Of a DNA stretch of 64,000 bases, positions 26,336 through 35,671 are shown in pieces. The stretch is taken from positions 1-64,000 of the forward strand of contig CAKPKP010000006.1 in NCBI GenBank assembly GCA_934167495.1, given 5' to 3'. The notes under the pieces are model-generated. The model was not told the origin of the DNA. It saw only the letters and a list, made by a program, of their open reading frames with translations, and made no database searches. This stretch comes from an uncultured Clostridia bacterium. Its GTDB lineage: Bacteria; Bacillota; Clostridia; TANB77; CAG-508. The translations under genes and the position numbers were made by a program. Position 1 is the first letter of the stretch. Each line of letters begins with the position of its first letter.

Positions 26336-26839
26336 ATGGAAGAAGAATTAAGTGATTTCCTAAAAACGGCGTATAAATATAATAAGATAAAAGAATTAAA
26401 AGAAGCTTTTGAAGAATATCCAGTAGAAGAAGAATGGCATAAAGGTAAAATCGAAAATGTTTTAAATGATGAGAGCGAATCTTATAATATAGATTATAAA
26501 ATCGGTGATATTGTATTTGTTAAGGAATATGCTTATTCTGATGGAAGAATTGGAAATAATCATTTTTTTGTTATAATAGATAGAGATAATACAGCTGTGC
26601 CAATTGAAAATTTTGGAATGCTTATATCTTCTAATTTACAAAAGTTGAAATTTAAAGCTAATAAATTATTAGAGAAAGATACTTCAAATAATTTATATAA
26701 AGATAGTATAGTAAAGACTGATGTATTATATAAAATTCTAAATGAACAAATAATCTTTAAAATTGGTACAGTTGATTGTGAAAAAATAGAAGAATATAAA
26801 AAAAGTTTTTATGAAAGTTTACAGGAAAAAAATTGCTAA
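26336..26839 (+). CDS. PemK/MazF-like protein with N-terminal extension
   Basis: 167 residues. The core from YKIGDIVFVKEYAYSDGRIGNNHFFVIID-type sequence (about 62-90) through KDSIVKTDVLYKI (about 128-140) follows the PemK/MazF beta-barrel pattern (hydrophilic GDIV start, HxFVII, SIVKxDxLY), the fold of mRNA endoribonuclease toxins. An acidic helical N-terminal part of about 55 residues precedes it. No separate antitoxin gene is visible, so either the N-terminus acts in cis or this is a MazF-fold protein with another role. ATG 26336 behind GAAAGGA. It lies just after the lysS tandem duplication. Confidence 0.6.
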   Translation: MEEELSDFLKTAYKYNKIKELKEAFEEYPVEEEWHKGKIENVLNDESESYNIDYKIGDIVFVKEYAYSDGRIGNNHFFVIIDRDNTAVPIENFGMLISSNLQKLKFKANKLLEKDTSNNLYKDSIVKTDVLYKILNEQIIFKIGTVDCEKIEEYKKSFYESLQEKNC

Positions 26840-26893
26840 ATAAAACCATTAACCAAAAATATATATTGAGTTTAACTTTTGAAAAGGGAAAAT

Positions 26894-26922
26894 TTGATAA
26901 AAGCAAAAAGATATGATATAAT
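26894..26922 (+). promoter_or_regulatory. Strong promoter of the zinc-ribbon membrane protein
   Basis: TTGATA (26894-26899), a 17-nt spacer and TATAAT (26917-26922) with an extended -10 TGA in front. Confidence 0.75.
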
Positions 26923-27002
26923 TATTATGTTAACACTTTTTAGTGAACCAATTCATTTAACAGACCAGAAATTAATTAAATTACAAAGAAAGGATGAACT
27001 AT

Positions 27003-28184
27003 ATGGGAAAATTAATTGAAGGTTTATGGGATTGCCAATATTGCAACACAAAAGCAATTAGAGGCTCACTTAGAGAATGTCCTAATTGCGGAAAGCCTAG
27101 AGATGAGGATACTAGATTCTACATGCCAAGTGCTATCCAATATGTTTCGGAGGAAGAAGAAAAAAAGATAAATCGGAATCCAGACTGGATATGTCAATAT
27201 TGCGATTGCTTGAATTCAGACTCAGATACTATTTGCAAATCCTGTGGTTCAGAAAGAACTAGCGAAAATTTGGATTATTTTTCAAATAAGAAGAAAAAAA
27301 GCCAAAAATTCGATGAAAGCTTTGTTTCGGCTAGCCAGGATAGTTCTTTATATGACAGTGCCAAAGAAGAGGATGAAGAATATTATAATTCATCTAGCAA
27401 TTTTAGCTCTTTATACGGCAATGACACAAAAGAAAATGATGATTCTTATTACAATGAGAACGGCTTTTTACATTCAGCAAAAAAACTTATAATTGAGAAT
27501 TGGAAAAAGCTGCTTATGATTTTATCTGTAATTGCTTTAATAGCAGGGATAGTATGTTTATTTATTCCTAGAACAGAAGTTATTACAGTAAACGATTTCA
27601 AATGGGAAAGAAACATAGACATTGAGGAATTAAGAACTGTTAATGAAAGTGACTGGTATTTGCCGTCAAATGCAAGGCTTAAATATACTCGGGCAGAAAT
27701 TTCTCGTTATGAAAATGTAGTAGATCATTATGAAAGAGAATCAAGGCAAGTAGCAAAGCAAAGAATTTCTGGATATGAGGAATACGTATCAGGTCATAGA
27801 GACTTGGGAAATGGATACTTCGAAGAAATTAAGAGCAAAAGACCAATTTATGAGACATATTACGAAACAGAATATTATGACAAGCCTGTTTACAGGCAAG
27901 AACCAGTTTATCAAATTAAGTACTATTATGAAATTGATAAATGGTTTTTTAAGCGTAATATAAAAACTCAAGGCATGAATAAAGATCCTTATTGGGGGGA
28001 ATTCGTATTAAATGGTAATGAAAGAGTTTCAACCAAAAAAGAATCGTATTACATTATTGCAACAGATAAGAAAGGAAAAATAAAAGAAATTTTAGTCAAA
28101 TACGAAACATGGAACGACCTTAAAACTGGTCAGTCTGTTAAAATGAAGAAGTCCATATTTGGATATGGTGAAGTAGTAGAATAA
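27003..28184 (+). CDS. Double zinc-ribbon membrane protein, probably acquired
   Basis: 393 residues: zinc finger 1 (CQYC...CPNC, about 13-35), zinc finger 2 of RanBP2-like type (WICQYCDC...CKSC, about 59-80), a Ser/Asp/Tyr-rich linker, one membrane helix (about 165-188) and a C-terminal domain with repeated Tyr/Glu pairs. Function unknown. Base and codon use differ from neighbours: many C/G-ending codons (TGC, GGC, AGC, CTT) and two in-frame CGG codons (27174 and 27690), the only CGG codons in intact genes of this window. ATG 27003 is preferred over 26994 because AAAGG abuts the latter. It has its own promoter and terminator. Confidence 0.7.
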   Translation: MGKLIEGLWDCQYCNTKAIRGSLRECPNCGKPRDEDTRFYMPSAIQYVSEEEEKKINRNPDWICQYCDCLNSDSDTICKSCGSERTSENLDYFSNKKKKSQKFDESFVSASQDSSLYDSAKEEDEEYYNSSSNFSSLYGNDTKENDDSYYNENGFLHSAKKLIIENWKKLLMILSVIALIAGIVCLFIPRTEVITVNDFKWERNIDIEELRTVNESDWYLPSNARLKYTRAEISRYENVVDHYERESRQVAKQRISGYEEYVSGHRDLGNGYFEEIKSKRPIYETYYETEYYDKPVYRQEPVYQIKYYYEIDKWFFKRNIKTQGMNKDPYWGEFVLNGNERVSTKKESYYIIATDKKGKIKEILVKYETWNDLKTGQSVKMKKSIFGYGEVVE

Positions 28185-28207
28185 CGAATATGTTATGAAA
28201 CTACAAG

Positions 28208-28240
28208 AAACTCCAGATTAAGTAAATCTGGAGTTTTGTT
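28208..28240 (+). terminator. Terminator after the zinc-ribbon gene
   Basis: AAACTCCAGATT (28208-28219) and AATCTGGAGTTT (28225-28236), a perfect 12-bp stem. The T-run is short. Confidence 0.8.
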
Positions 28241-28442
28241 ATATTATAAGAATATAATATATATTTTTTTAGAGAAGGTTCAAAATATGAAAACAAAATA
28301 ATAACTTTTATAAGTAAAAAATCGGATTTAAAAAGAATAAATATCAAAGAAAAAATGTATAATTATCATAAAATATTTGAAAAAATTACGAAAATGTAGT
28401 ATAGTAATTAAGAAATAACTAAAGAAGAGGAGAGTTTTTATT

Positions 28443-30110
28443 ATGATTAATAAAAAAGTAATTCAAAATAAAGGTATAACACTAATTGCTTTGGTAATAA
28501 CAATTGTTGTTTTATTAATTTTAGCAGGTATAACAATAAGTAACATAGTTGGAAAAAATGGAATATTAAATAAAGCTAATAGTGCTGTAACAGAAACTGA
28601 AAAAGGAGAAATAAAAGAACAATTATCTTTATCTTTAACAAAATTAGATATTTTAGCAAGCAAGAATAATAAAGGTATAAAAGAATATTGCGAAAATAAA
28701 GAAGCTTTTATAGAAAACAGTACATGGAATAACAATATATATAATATTAGTGAGTATTCGCTAATAGATGATACAATTTCTCTTAAAATTAATAAAACTT
28801 CTGGAAGTAAAAAAACATATTCATATAAAATAGATATAAATAGTCAAGTAATTGAAGAAATAGAAACAGATAATGAAGAGCCAGTTCCAAATCCTACACA
28901 AAAACCAACTCCAACTCAAGAGCCAACACCAACACCAGAACCAGAACCAGCAACAAGCTCAGAATATTTTAGTTGGGAAGTATCAGATAATGTTGCAACG
29001 TTAACAGGGTTAACAGAAGCAGGAATTACAGCATATAACAATAAAGAACAAAACATAATTAATCTAGTAATTCCATCTGAATATAATGGAGTACAAGATA
29101 TAAAAATAGGAGCACATGTTTTTGAAAATAAAGAATTTATAGAGAAGGTAGTATTAGGTGATAATGTAATAGCAGTTGGATATGGAGCGTTTTATAATTG
29201 TACAGGAATAAAAGAATTACAAATTCCAATATCTATAGATTCAGAAAAAAATGATGGAATTGCAGCAAATGTACCATTTGAGAAATGTGCAAATATAGAA
29301 AAAATAAGTTTTACAAAAGGTAAAACTGGTAAAGGTTTTGATTATAGTTATAGTGATAATACTTACAATTGGACACCATGGTATAAATCTAGAGATAATT
29401 TAAAAGAAATTGAATTTGAAGAAGGCGTAGAATATATTGGTGCATATATGTTTTATGGATTTGAAAATATTTCAATGCCAAAATTTCCTACAACTTTAAC
29501 TGAAGTAGGTGAAAAGGCTTTTTATAATTGCAAAAAAATTGAAGGAGAATTAACTTTAGCTAAACAATTGACTAGTATAGGAGAAAGTGCTTTTGAAAGT
29601 TGCACAGGAATTTCTGGTACATTAGAGTTAGCTAATGCAGAAGTAGATATAGGAAAATATTCTTTTTATGGATGTACAGGTATAAATAAAGTAATAATAA
29701 AAGATGAGACAACAGGAATAAAATATGGAGCATTTAATGGATGTACAGGAATAAAAGAGTTACAAATTCCAATATCTATAGATTCAGAAGACAATAATGG
29801 AAGTCAAACTAGTGTACCTTTCTTAAAATGTACAAACATAGAAAAAGTAACTTTTACAAAAGGAACAACTGGAGAAGGATTTAATTACACTACTTCAACT
29901 TATAATTGGACTCCATGGTATTTATCAAGAGAAAATGCTTTATCAATATATATAAGTAAGGAAATAAAATCAATAGGAACATATACATTTAAAAATTTAA
30001 GTAATGCTAAATTCTATTACGAAGGTAGTCAAGAGGAATGGAATAATGTAACAAAAGGAAGCAATAATGATTCTTTAGTTCAAATAGAAGAGTATAATGT
30101 TGCTTTATAA
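28443..30110 (+). CDS. Prepilin-like surface protein with BspA-type leucine-rich repeats
   Basis: 555 residues. The N-terminus has a type IV prepilin-like signal: basic leader ending NKG, then ITLIALVITIVVLLILAGITI (cleavage expected after G11), although the usual Glu5 is absent. Next come a pilin-like helix (about 30-75), a small domain, a Pro-Thr linker (about 146-172) and LRR_5 repeats (about 195-540). The LRR part contains an internal duplication: CTGIKELQIPISIDSE occurs near 257 and again near 437 with matching downstream sequence (YNWTPWY). A likely substrate of the prepilin peptidase at 19179, for surface adhesion. ATG behind GAGGAGAG. Confidence 0.85.
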   Translation: MINKKVIQNKGITLIALVITIVVLLILAGITISNIVGKNGILNKANSAVTETEKGEIKEQLSLSLTKLDILASKNNKGIKEYCENKEAFIENSTWNNNIYNISEYSLIDDTISLKINKTSGSKKTYSYKIDINSQVIEEIETDNEEPVPNPTQKPTPTQEPTPTPEPEPATSSEYFSWEVSDNVATLTGLTEAGITAYNNKEQNIINLVIPSEYNGVQDIKIGAHVFENKEFIEKVVLGDNVIAVGYGAFYNCTGIKELQIPISIDSEKNDGIAANVPFEKCANIEKISFTKGKTGKGFDYSYSDNTYNWTPWYKSRDNLKEIEFEEGVEYIGAYMFYGFENISMPKFPTTLTEVGEKAFYNCKKIEGELTLAKQLTSIGESAFESCTGISGTLELANAEVDIGKYSFYGCTGINKVIIKDETTGIKYGAFNGCTGIKELQIPISIDSEDNNGSQTSVPFLKCTNIEKVTFTKGTTGEGFNYTTSTYNWTPWYLSRENALSIYISKEIKSIGTYTFKNLSNAKFYYEGSQEEWNNVTKGSNNDSLVQIEEYNVAL

Positions 30111-30129
30111 CAAAGAGAAAGGAAGAAAT

Positions 30130-30855
30130 ATGTTTGGTTTTAATATAGACAAAAAAACTTTATATGTAATACTAGGAATTTTAATTTTAATATCACTTGC
30201 AAGATTTACATCAGATTCATTAATAGCTTTATTATTAACTCTACCAGGAGTAATAATTGCTATAACATTTCATGAATTTGCACATGCATTTGCAGCTGAT
30301 CGTTTAGGGGATACAACTCCAAGAAGTCAAGGAAGACTTAATTTAAATCCATTAAGTCATATAGATCCTGTTGGATTTGTATTATTAATATTTGCACATT
30401 TTGGATGGGGAAAGCCAGTTCAAATTAATCCAAATAATTTTACTAGAAATGTAAGTTTAGAAACAGGGGAAGCTATTGTGGCAATTGCTGGACCTGCAAT
30501 GAACTTAATACTTTCAATTTTATTTACAATAATTTATTATATAATAATAACATTTTTTCCAACATTTATAATTACAAATGTTGGAAGTATAGTGATGATA
30601 GTATTAATGTCTACAATAACTGTAAATATAGGGCTTTGTATATTTAATTTAATACCATTACCACCTTTAGATGGATCAAAAATATTTATAAAATTTATAC
30701 CATATAAAATGAAATATTGGTTACAAGAAAATGAACAAATGTTATACATGATTTTCTTGTTTTTATGGATAACTGGTTTAGCAGGAGAAATAGTATCACC
30801 TGTTATTTCAGTTGTATCAACAGGTATTTTTAAATTAGTAGGATTGTTTTTTTAA
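30130..30855 (+). CDS. Site-2 protease family (M50) membrane metalloprotease
   Basis: 241 residues with about six membrane helices. Zinc motif HEFAH at 48-52 and the second-site motif NLIPLPPLDGSKI near 182-194, the classic M50 pair. No PDZ domain, so it belongs with the short SpoIVFB/YwhC-like group found widely in Bacillota. Substrate unknown. ATG 30130 behind AAAGGAAG. It follows the LRR gene by 19 nt. Confidence 0.9.
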   Translation: MFGFNIDKKTLYVILGILILISLARFTSDSLIALLLTLPGVIIAITFHEFAHAFAADRLGDTTPRSQGRLNLNPLSHIDPVGFVLLIFAHFGWGKPVQINPNNFTRNVSLETGEAIVAIAGPAMNLILSILFTIIYYIIITFFPTFIITNVGSIVMIVLMSTITVNIGLCIFNLIPLPPLDGSKIFIKFIPYKMKYWLQENEQMLYMIFLFLWITGLAGEIVSPVISVVSTGIFKLVGLFF

Positions 30856-30862
30856 TCTAATG

Positions 30863-30877
30863 GCGGAGATAATCCGC
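30863..30877 (+). terminator. Small hairpin between site-2 protease and tsaD
   Basis: GCGGA (30863-30867) and TCCGC (30873-30877), followed by a short T-rich stretch. A weak terminator or attenuator at best. Confidence 0.35.
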
Positions 30878-30909
30878 TTATTTTGAAATAATAAAAAAAG
30901 GAGGTTCAT

Positions 30910-31905
30910 ATGAAAGATATACTAGTACTTGGAATAGAATCAAGTTGTGATGAGACTTCAGTTGCTGTTGTAAAAAATGGTAGAGAAGTTCTTTCTAATG
31001 TTATCAACTCACAAATAAAAATACATGAAGAATATGGAGGAGTAGTACCAGAGATTGCTTCAAGATGCCATACAGAAGTTATAAATCAAGTAATGAAACA
31101 GTCTTTAAAAGAAGCTAATGTAACTTTAGATGATATTGATGTTATAGCAACTACATATGGACCAGGGCTTGTTGGTGCATTACTTGTAGGAGTTTCATAT
31201 GCCAAAGGATTAAGTTTTGCAAGTAATAAACCTTTAGTAGGTGTTAATCATATAGAAGGTCATATTGCTGGAAATTATATTACTCATAAAGAATTAGAGC
31301 CTAAGTTTTTAGCATTAATAATTTCTGGCGGACATACACATTTAGTATTAGTTAATGATTATAATAACTATGAAATATTAGGAAAAACTAGAGATGATGC
31401 TATAGGAGAAGCTTTTGATAAGGTAGCAAGAGTTGTTGGACTTGGATATCCAGGAGGACCAAAAGTAGACAAGCTTGCAAAAGAAGGCAAAGCAAATATA
31501 GAACTTCCAATTACTCATTTTGATAATTTAGATTTTAGTTTTAGTGGAATAAAGACAGCAATTATAAATTTACATCATAAAAATCCTGATATAAATAAAG
31601 CTGATTTATGTGCAAGTTTTGAAAATGCTGCAACACAAATGCTTTTAAATAATGTAAAAAAAGCAATAAAAGAATACAATATAGATAAAATTGCTTTAGC
31701 AGGAGGCGTATCTGCTAATTCTTATATAAGAACGGAATTCGATAAATTTGCCAAAAGAGAAAATATAAAATTATATTATCCAGAACCAATATTATGCACA
31801 GATAATGCAGCGATGATAGCATCAGTAGGATATTATAATTATATTGCAGGAAAAAGAGCAGATTTAACATTAAATGCAAAACCAAATTTAAAAATAGGAG
31901 AATAA
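30910..31905 (+). CDS. tsaD: tRNA N6-threonylcarbamoyladenosine transferase TsaD
   Basis: 331 residues, the usual length. With TsaB/E it transfers threonylcarbamoyl to A37 of ANN-decoding tRNAs. The ASKHA fold is recognisable from [12 protein letters not shown] near 7-18, the metal ligands HIEGH near 110-118, ISGGHTHL near 136 and a C-terminal GGVSANS near 265 with CTDNAAMI near 295. ATG behind AAGGAGG. The following phosphoesterase gene starts 3 nt after its stop. Confidence 0.97.
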   Translation: MKDILVLGIESSCDETSVAVVKNGREVLSNVINSQIKIHEEYGGVVPEIASRCHTEVINQVMKQSLKEANVTLDDIDVIATTYGPGLVGALLVGVSYAKGLSFASNKPLVGVNHIEGHIAGNYITHKELEPKFLALIISGGHTHLVLVNDYNNYEILGKTRDDAIGEAFDKVARVVGLGYPGGPKVDKLAKEGKANIELPITHFDNLDFSFSGIKTAIINLHHKNPDINKADLCASFENAATQMLLNNVKKAIKEYNIDKIALAGGVSANSYIRTEFDKFAKRENIKLYYPEPILCTDNAAMIASVGYYNYIAGKRADLTLNAKPNLKIGE

Positions 31906-31908
31906 TAT

Positions 31909-32616
31909 ATGGCAATATATGCAATAGGCGATTTACATTTATCTTTTGGAACAAATAAACCAATGGATATATTTGGTTACAATTGGGACAAACATGACCA
32001 AAAGATAAAAAAAAGTTGGATGGAAAAAGTAAAAGATAATGATACAGTTTTACTTCTTGGGGATTTTTCATGGGCGATGTATTTAGAAGAAACATTTGAA
32101 GATTTTAAATATTTATGCTCAATGCCAGGAAAAAAGATAATGCTAAAAGGAAATCATGATTACTGGTGGTCAACACTTGCTAAAATGCATAGTTATTTAA
32201 AAAATAATGAATTTGAAAATATAGATTTTATACAAAATAATAGTTTTTTAGTAGAAAATAAAATTGTATGTGGTACAAGAGGTTGGGTAAATGTAAATAA
32301 TAAAGAGAATTATCCAATATTAAGAAGAGAAAATTTAAGATTAGAGATGTCAATACAAGATGGAATAAAAAAATATGGTGATGATAAAGAAATAATAATA
32401 TGTATGCATTATCCACCTTTTAATAAAGAAAAATATATTCCTGATGAAATTAACTTTGTAAAAACAATGCAAAAATATAATGTAAAATATTGTTTATATG
32501 GACATTTACATGGAGAAGCACATAGAGATGCTATAGAAGGAAATATAGATGGAATAGAATATAAATTGTTAAGTTCAGATTATAAAAATTTTGAGTTAAC
32601 ACAAATCTATGAATAA
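31909..32616 (+). CDS. Metallophosphoesterase
   Basis: 235-residue calcineurin-like phosphoesterase. The two-metal motifs are complete: GDLHLSF near 7-13, LLGDFSW near 47, KGNHDYWW near 79, MHYPPF near 164 and YGHLHG near 191. Substrate unknown; relatives of this type are annotated as predicted phosphohydrolases. It sits in a run of translation and RNA-modification genes (tsaD, lepA, rlmB). ATG with a GGAGAA site inside the tsaD end. Confidence 0.9.
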   Translation: MAIYAIGDLHLSFGTNKPMDIFGYNWDKHDQKIKKSWMEKVKDNDTVLLLGDFSWAMYLEETFEDFKYLCSMPGKKIMLKGNHDYWWSTLAKMHSYLKNNEFENIDFIQNNSFLVENKIVCGTRGWVNVNNKENYPILRRENLRLEMSIQDGIKKYGDDKEIIICMHYPPFNKEKYIPDEINFVKTMQKYNVKYCLYGHLHGEAHRDAIEGNIDGIEYKLLSSDYKNFELTQIYE

Positions 32617-32648
32617 TATAAACTATTTTATGATATTTGGAGGAAAGA

Positions 32649-34461
32649 ATGAAAGATCAAGAACTTATTAGAAATTTTAGTATAATAGCACATATAGATC
32701 ATGGAAAATCAACTTTAGCAGATAGAATAATAGAGATGACAGGTGTTTTAACATCAAGAGAAATGGAAAGTCAGGTTTTGGACAATATGGACATAGAAAG
32801 AGAAAGAGGAATAACTATAAAATCTCAAGCTGTAAGAATGAATTATAAAGCTAAAGATGGAAAAACATATGTATTTAATTTAATAGATACACCAGGACAT
32901 GTTGATTTTAATTATGAAGTATCAAGAAGTTTAGCAGCATGTGAAGGTGCAATTCTTATAGTTGATAGTAGTCAAGGAGTAGAAGCTCAAACTTTAGCAA
33001 ATGTGTACTTAGCATTAGATAATAATTTAGAGGTTGTTCCTGTAATAAATAAAATAGATTTACCAAATGCAAGACCTGATGAAGTAAAACAAGAAATAGA
33101 AGATATTATAGGAATTCCAGCAATGGATGCTCCATGTATATCTGCAAAATCTGGTCTTAATGTAGATCAAGTACTAGAGAAAATAGTGACAGATATACCA
33201 GCACCTAAAGGAGATGTAAATGGAAAACTAAAATGTTTAATATTTGATTCTTTTTATGATAATTACAAAGGTGCAATAAGTTATGTAAGAATAAAAGAAG
33301 GAACTGTAAAAGCAGGGGATGAAATATTATTCATGGCAACAGGAAAAAGCTTTGTTGTAACAGAAGTTGGATATTTTGGAGCAGGAGAATATATTCCAAG
33401 TAAAGAACTTTTTGCAGGTGAGGTTCGGTTATATTGCTGCAAGTGTTAAGAATGTATCAGATTTACATGTCGGAGATACAATAACTCATAAATCAAATCC
33501 AGCAGATGAAGCTCTTCCAGGATATAAAAAAGCAAATTCTATGGTATATTGTGGAATGTATCCAGTAGATGGAAGTGAATATGAAAATTTAAAAGTTGCA
33601 TTAGAAAAATTAAAACTTAATGACGCAGCTTTAGAATATGAACCAGAAACATCAGTAGCTTTAGGATTTGGATTTAGATGTGGATTTTTAGGTTTATTAC
33701 ATTTAGAAATTGTTATAGAAAGATTAGAAAGAGAATTTGATATAGGACTTATTACTACTGCACCATCTGTTATATATAAAGTGCATAAAACTGATGGAAC
33801 TGTTTTAGAATTATATAACCCTACAGATTTGCCAACAACTCAAGAAATAAGTTATATAGAAGAACCTATTATGAAAGCACAAATAATGCTTCCAAAAGAA
33901 TTTGTTGGAAATGTAATGGAAATATGCCAAAATCGTAGAGGCGTATATTTAGATATGAAATACCTAGACGAAAATAGAGTTGTATTAGAATATGATTTAC
34001 CATTAAATGAAATTATATATGACTTTTTCGATACGTTGAAATCTAAAACAAAAGGTTATGCTTCTGTTGACTATGAGTTCAAAGAATATAGAAGATCAGA
34101 ATTAGTGAAATTAGATATATATATAAACAATGAAGCGGCAGATGCACTATCATTTATAGTATATAAAGATTCTGCTTATACAAGAGGAAGAAAAATGGTT
34201 GAAAAATTAAAAACAGTAATACCAAGACAATTATTTGAAATTCCAATTCAAGCAGTAATAGGAGGAAAAATAATAGCTAGAGAAACAATTTCAGCAATGA
34301 GGAAAGATGTTTTAGCAAAATGCTATGGTGGAGATATAACAAGAAAGAAGAAATTACTAGAAAAGCAAAAAAGAGGAAAGAAAAAAATGAGAGAAATTGG
34401 TAGTGTTGAAGTACCACAAGAAGCATTTTTATCAATATTAAAATTAAATGATGAAGAATAG
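32649..34461 (+). CDS. lepA: Elongation factor 4 (LepA), read through a +1 shift at CGG
   Basis: Joining 32649-33425 to 33427-34461 gives 603 residues, the normal LepA length. EF4 is a ribosome-associated GTPase, related to EF-G, that affects translocation and initiation. G1 is HIDHGKST near 16-23, G3 DTPGH near 79, G4 NKID near 133. At 33426 the 0 frame meets CGG within the conserved [13 protein letters not shown] segment and stops 7 codons later. Skipping C restores that motif exactly, and the rest (C-terminal tail with [24 protein letters not shown] sequence) is intact. ATG 32649 behind TTGGAGG. Confidence 0.93.
33426..33428 (+). other. In-frame CGG +1 frameshift site 2 (lepA)
   Basis: Context GAG GTT CGG TTA. 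Skipping C33426 gives GAG GTT GGT TAT (E V G Y), matching the invariant LepA motif. An SD-like GGTGAGG lies just upstream. The 0-frame stop is at 33447. Confidence 0.85.
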
Positions 34462-34473
34462 TAGGGGGAAAGT

Positions 34474-35385
34474 ATGAGAGATAAAAGAGATTATTTTAAT
34501 AAAAATAGAGAAGAAAAAAATTTCGGAAGAAATAGTAGAAATGAAAGAAAATTAAAAAATGACAATAAAGTAAATAGAAATGAATTTAGAAAAAATAATA
34601 AAGAGATAGAAAAAAAGAAATATCCAAGTGAAGAATTAGAAAATTCTAAAGAATATGAAGATATTGTAGAAGGAAGAAATGCTGTTTTGGAATTATTAAA
34701 TTCTGAAAGAGATATAAATAAAATATTCATTCAAAAAGGAGAAAGACATGGTTCTATAAATAAAATAATAGCAATAGCAAAAGAAAATAGAATAGTAACT
34801 GTGGAAGTTGAAAAAACTAAGTTAGATATGATGTCATCTACAAATAATCATCAAGGAGTAATTGCTGTAGTTCCTCCATTTAATTATGTAGAAGTAGAAG
34901 ATATATTAGACTATGCAAAACAAAAGAAAGAAAGTCCATTTATTTTAATATTAGATGGAATAGAAGATCCTCATAATTTAGGTTCAATAATAAGAACTGC
35001 CGAAACAGCAGGCGTACATGGAATAATAATTCCAAAAAGAAGAACTGCACAAGTAAATAGTACAGTTAGCAAAGTTTCAGCAGGAGCTGTTGAACATATG
35101 AAAATAGCTAGAGTAAGCAATATAAATGATACAATAAGAAAATTAAAGGAAGAAGGATTATGGATAATAGGAACAGATATGGAAGGAAAAACAAAATACT
35201 ATAATCAAGATTTTACTGGACCTATTGCTATAATAATTGGAAGTGAAGGCTTTGGTATGAGTAGATTAGTTAAAGAAAATGCAGATATCTTAGTAAATAT
35301 ACCAATGAAAGGAAAAATAACATCTCTAAATGCCTCTGTATCAGCAGGAATAGTAATATATGAAGCATTAAAACAAAGAAATTAA
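34474..35385 (+). CDS. rlmB: 23S rRNA 2'-O-ribose methyltransferase RlmB (SpoU/TrmH family)
   Basis: 303 residues: a very basic Lys/Arg/Asn-rich N-terminal extension (about 1-55), a substrate-binding domain (about 60-135) and a SpoU knot domain. Motif 1 region GSIIRTAETAGVHG near 166-179, motif 2 IGSEGFGMS near 254 and motif 3 NIPMKGKITSLNASVSAGI near 273 are all present. RlmB methylates G2251 of 23S rRNA in E. coli. The basic extension is longer than usual and may be an added RNA-binding tail. ATG behind TAGGGGG, 12 nt after lepA. Confidence 0.9.
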   Translation: MRDKRDYFNKNREEKNFGRNSRNERKLKNDNKVNRNEFRKNNKEIEKKKYPSEELENSKEYEDIVEGRNAVLELLNSERDINKIFIQKGERHGSINKIIAIAKENRIVTVEVEKTKLDMMSSTNNHQGVIAVVPPFNYVEVEDILDYAKQKKESPFILILDGIEDPHNLGSIIRTAETAGVHGIIIPKRRTAQVNSTVSKVSAGAVEHMKIARVSNINDTIRKLKEEGLWIIGTDMEGKTKYYNQDFTGPIAIIIGSEGFGMSRLVKENADILVNIPMKGKITSLNASVSAGIVIYEALKQRN

Positions 35386-35431
35386 AATGTTTCAATAATT
35401 TATAATTATGATTACAAAAGTATTACAACCA

Positions 35432-35460
35432 TTGAAATAGGATTATATAAAGTATATACT
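35432..35460 (+). promoter_or_regulatory. Promoter of the small and large coiled-coil genes
   Basis: TTGAAA (35432-35437), a 17-nt spacer and TATACT (35455-35460), 32 nt before the 53-residue gene. Confidence 0.65.
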
Positions 35461-35492
35461 AAAATTATATTTATATAAGTGGAGGATTAGTT

Positions 35493-35654
35493 ATGGAAGA
35501 AAAATTTGGAACTGTAATGATAGATGGTAAATTAATAAATATTGACAACCTTTCTTTAGAAGAATTGGAAAAATTAAAACAACAAGTAGATGAGAAAGAA
35601 AAAAACATAAGAAAAAAATTAAATAAAGTGCTAGACACAGATAACGAAAGATAG
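35493..35654 (+). CDS. Small 53-residue charged helical protein
   Basis: A short open frame with ATG behind GGAGG and its own upstream promoter: MEEKFGTVMIDGKLINIDNL, then a Lys/Glu-rich coiled-coil helix (about 20-47) ending in DNER. Below the size of most ORF callers but well supported by ribosome site, promoter and position 17 nt before the 448-residue coiled-coil gene. The two probably work together. No known family recognised. Confidence 0.75.
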   Translation: MEEKFGTVMIDGKLINIDNLSLEELEKLKQQVDEKEKNIRKKLNKVLDTDNER

Positions 35655-35671
35655 AAGGAAGGAAATGAGGT

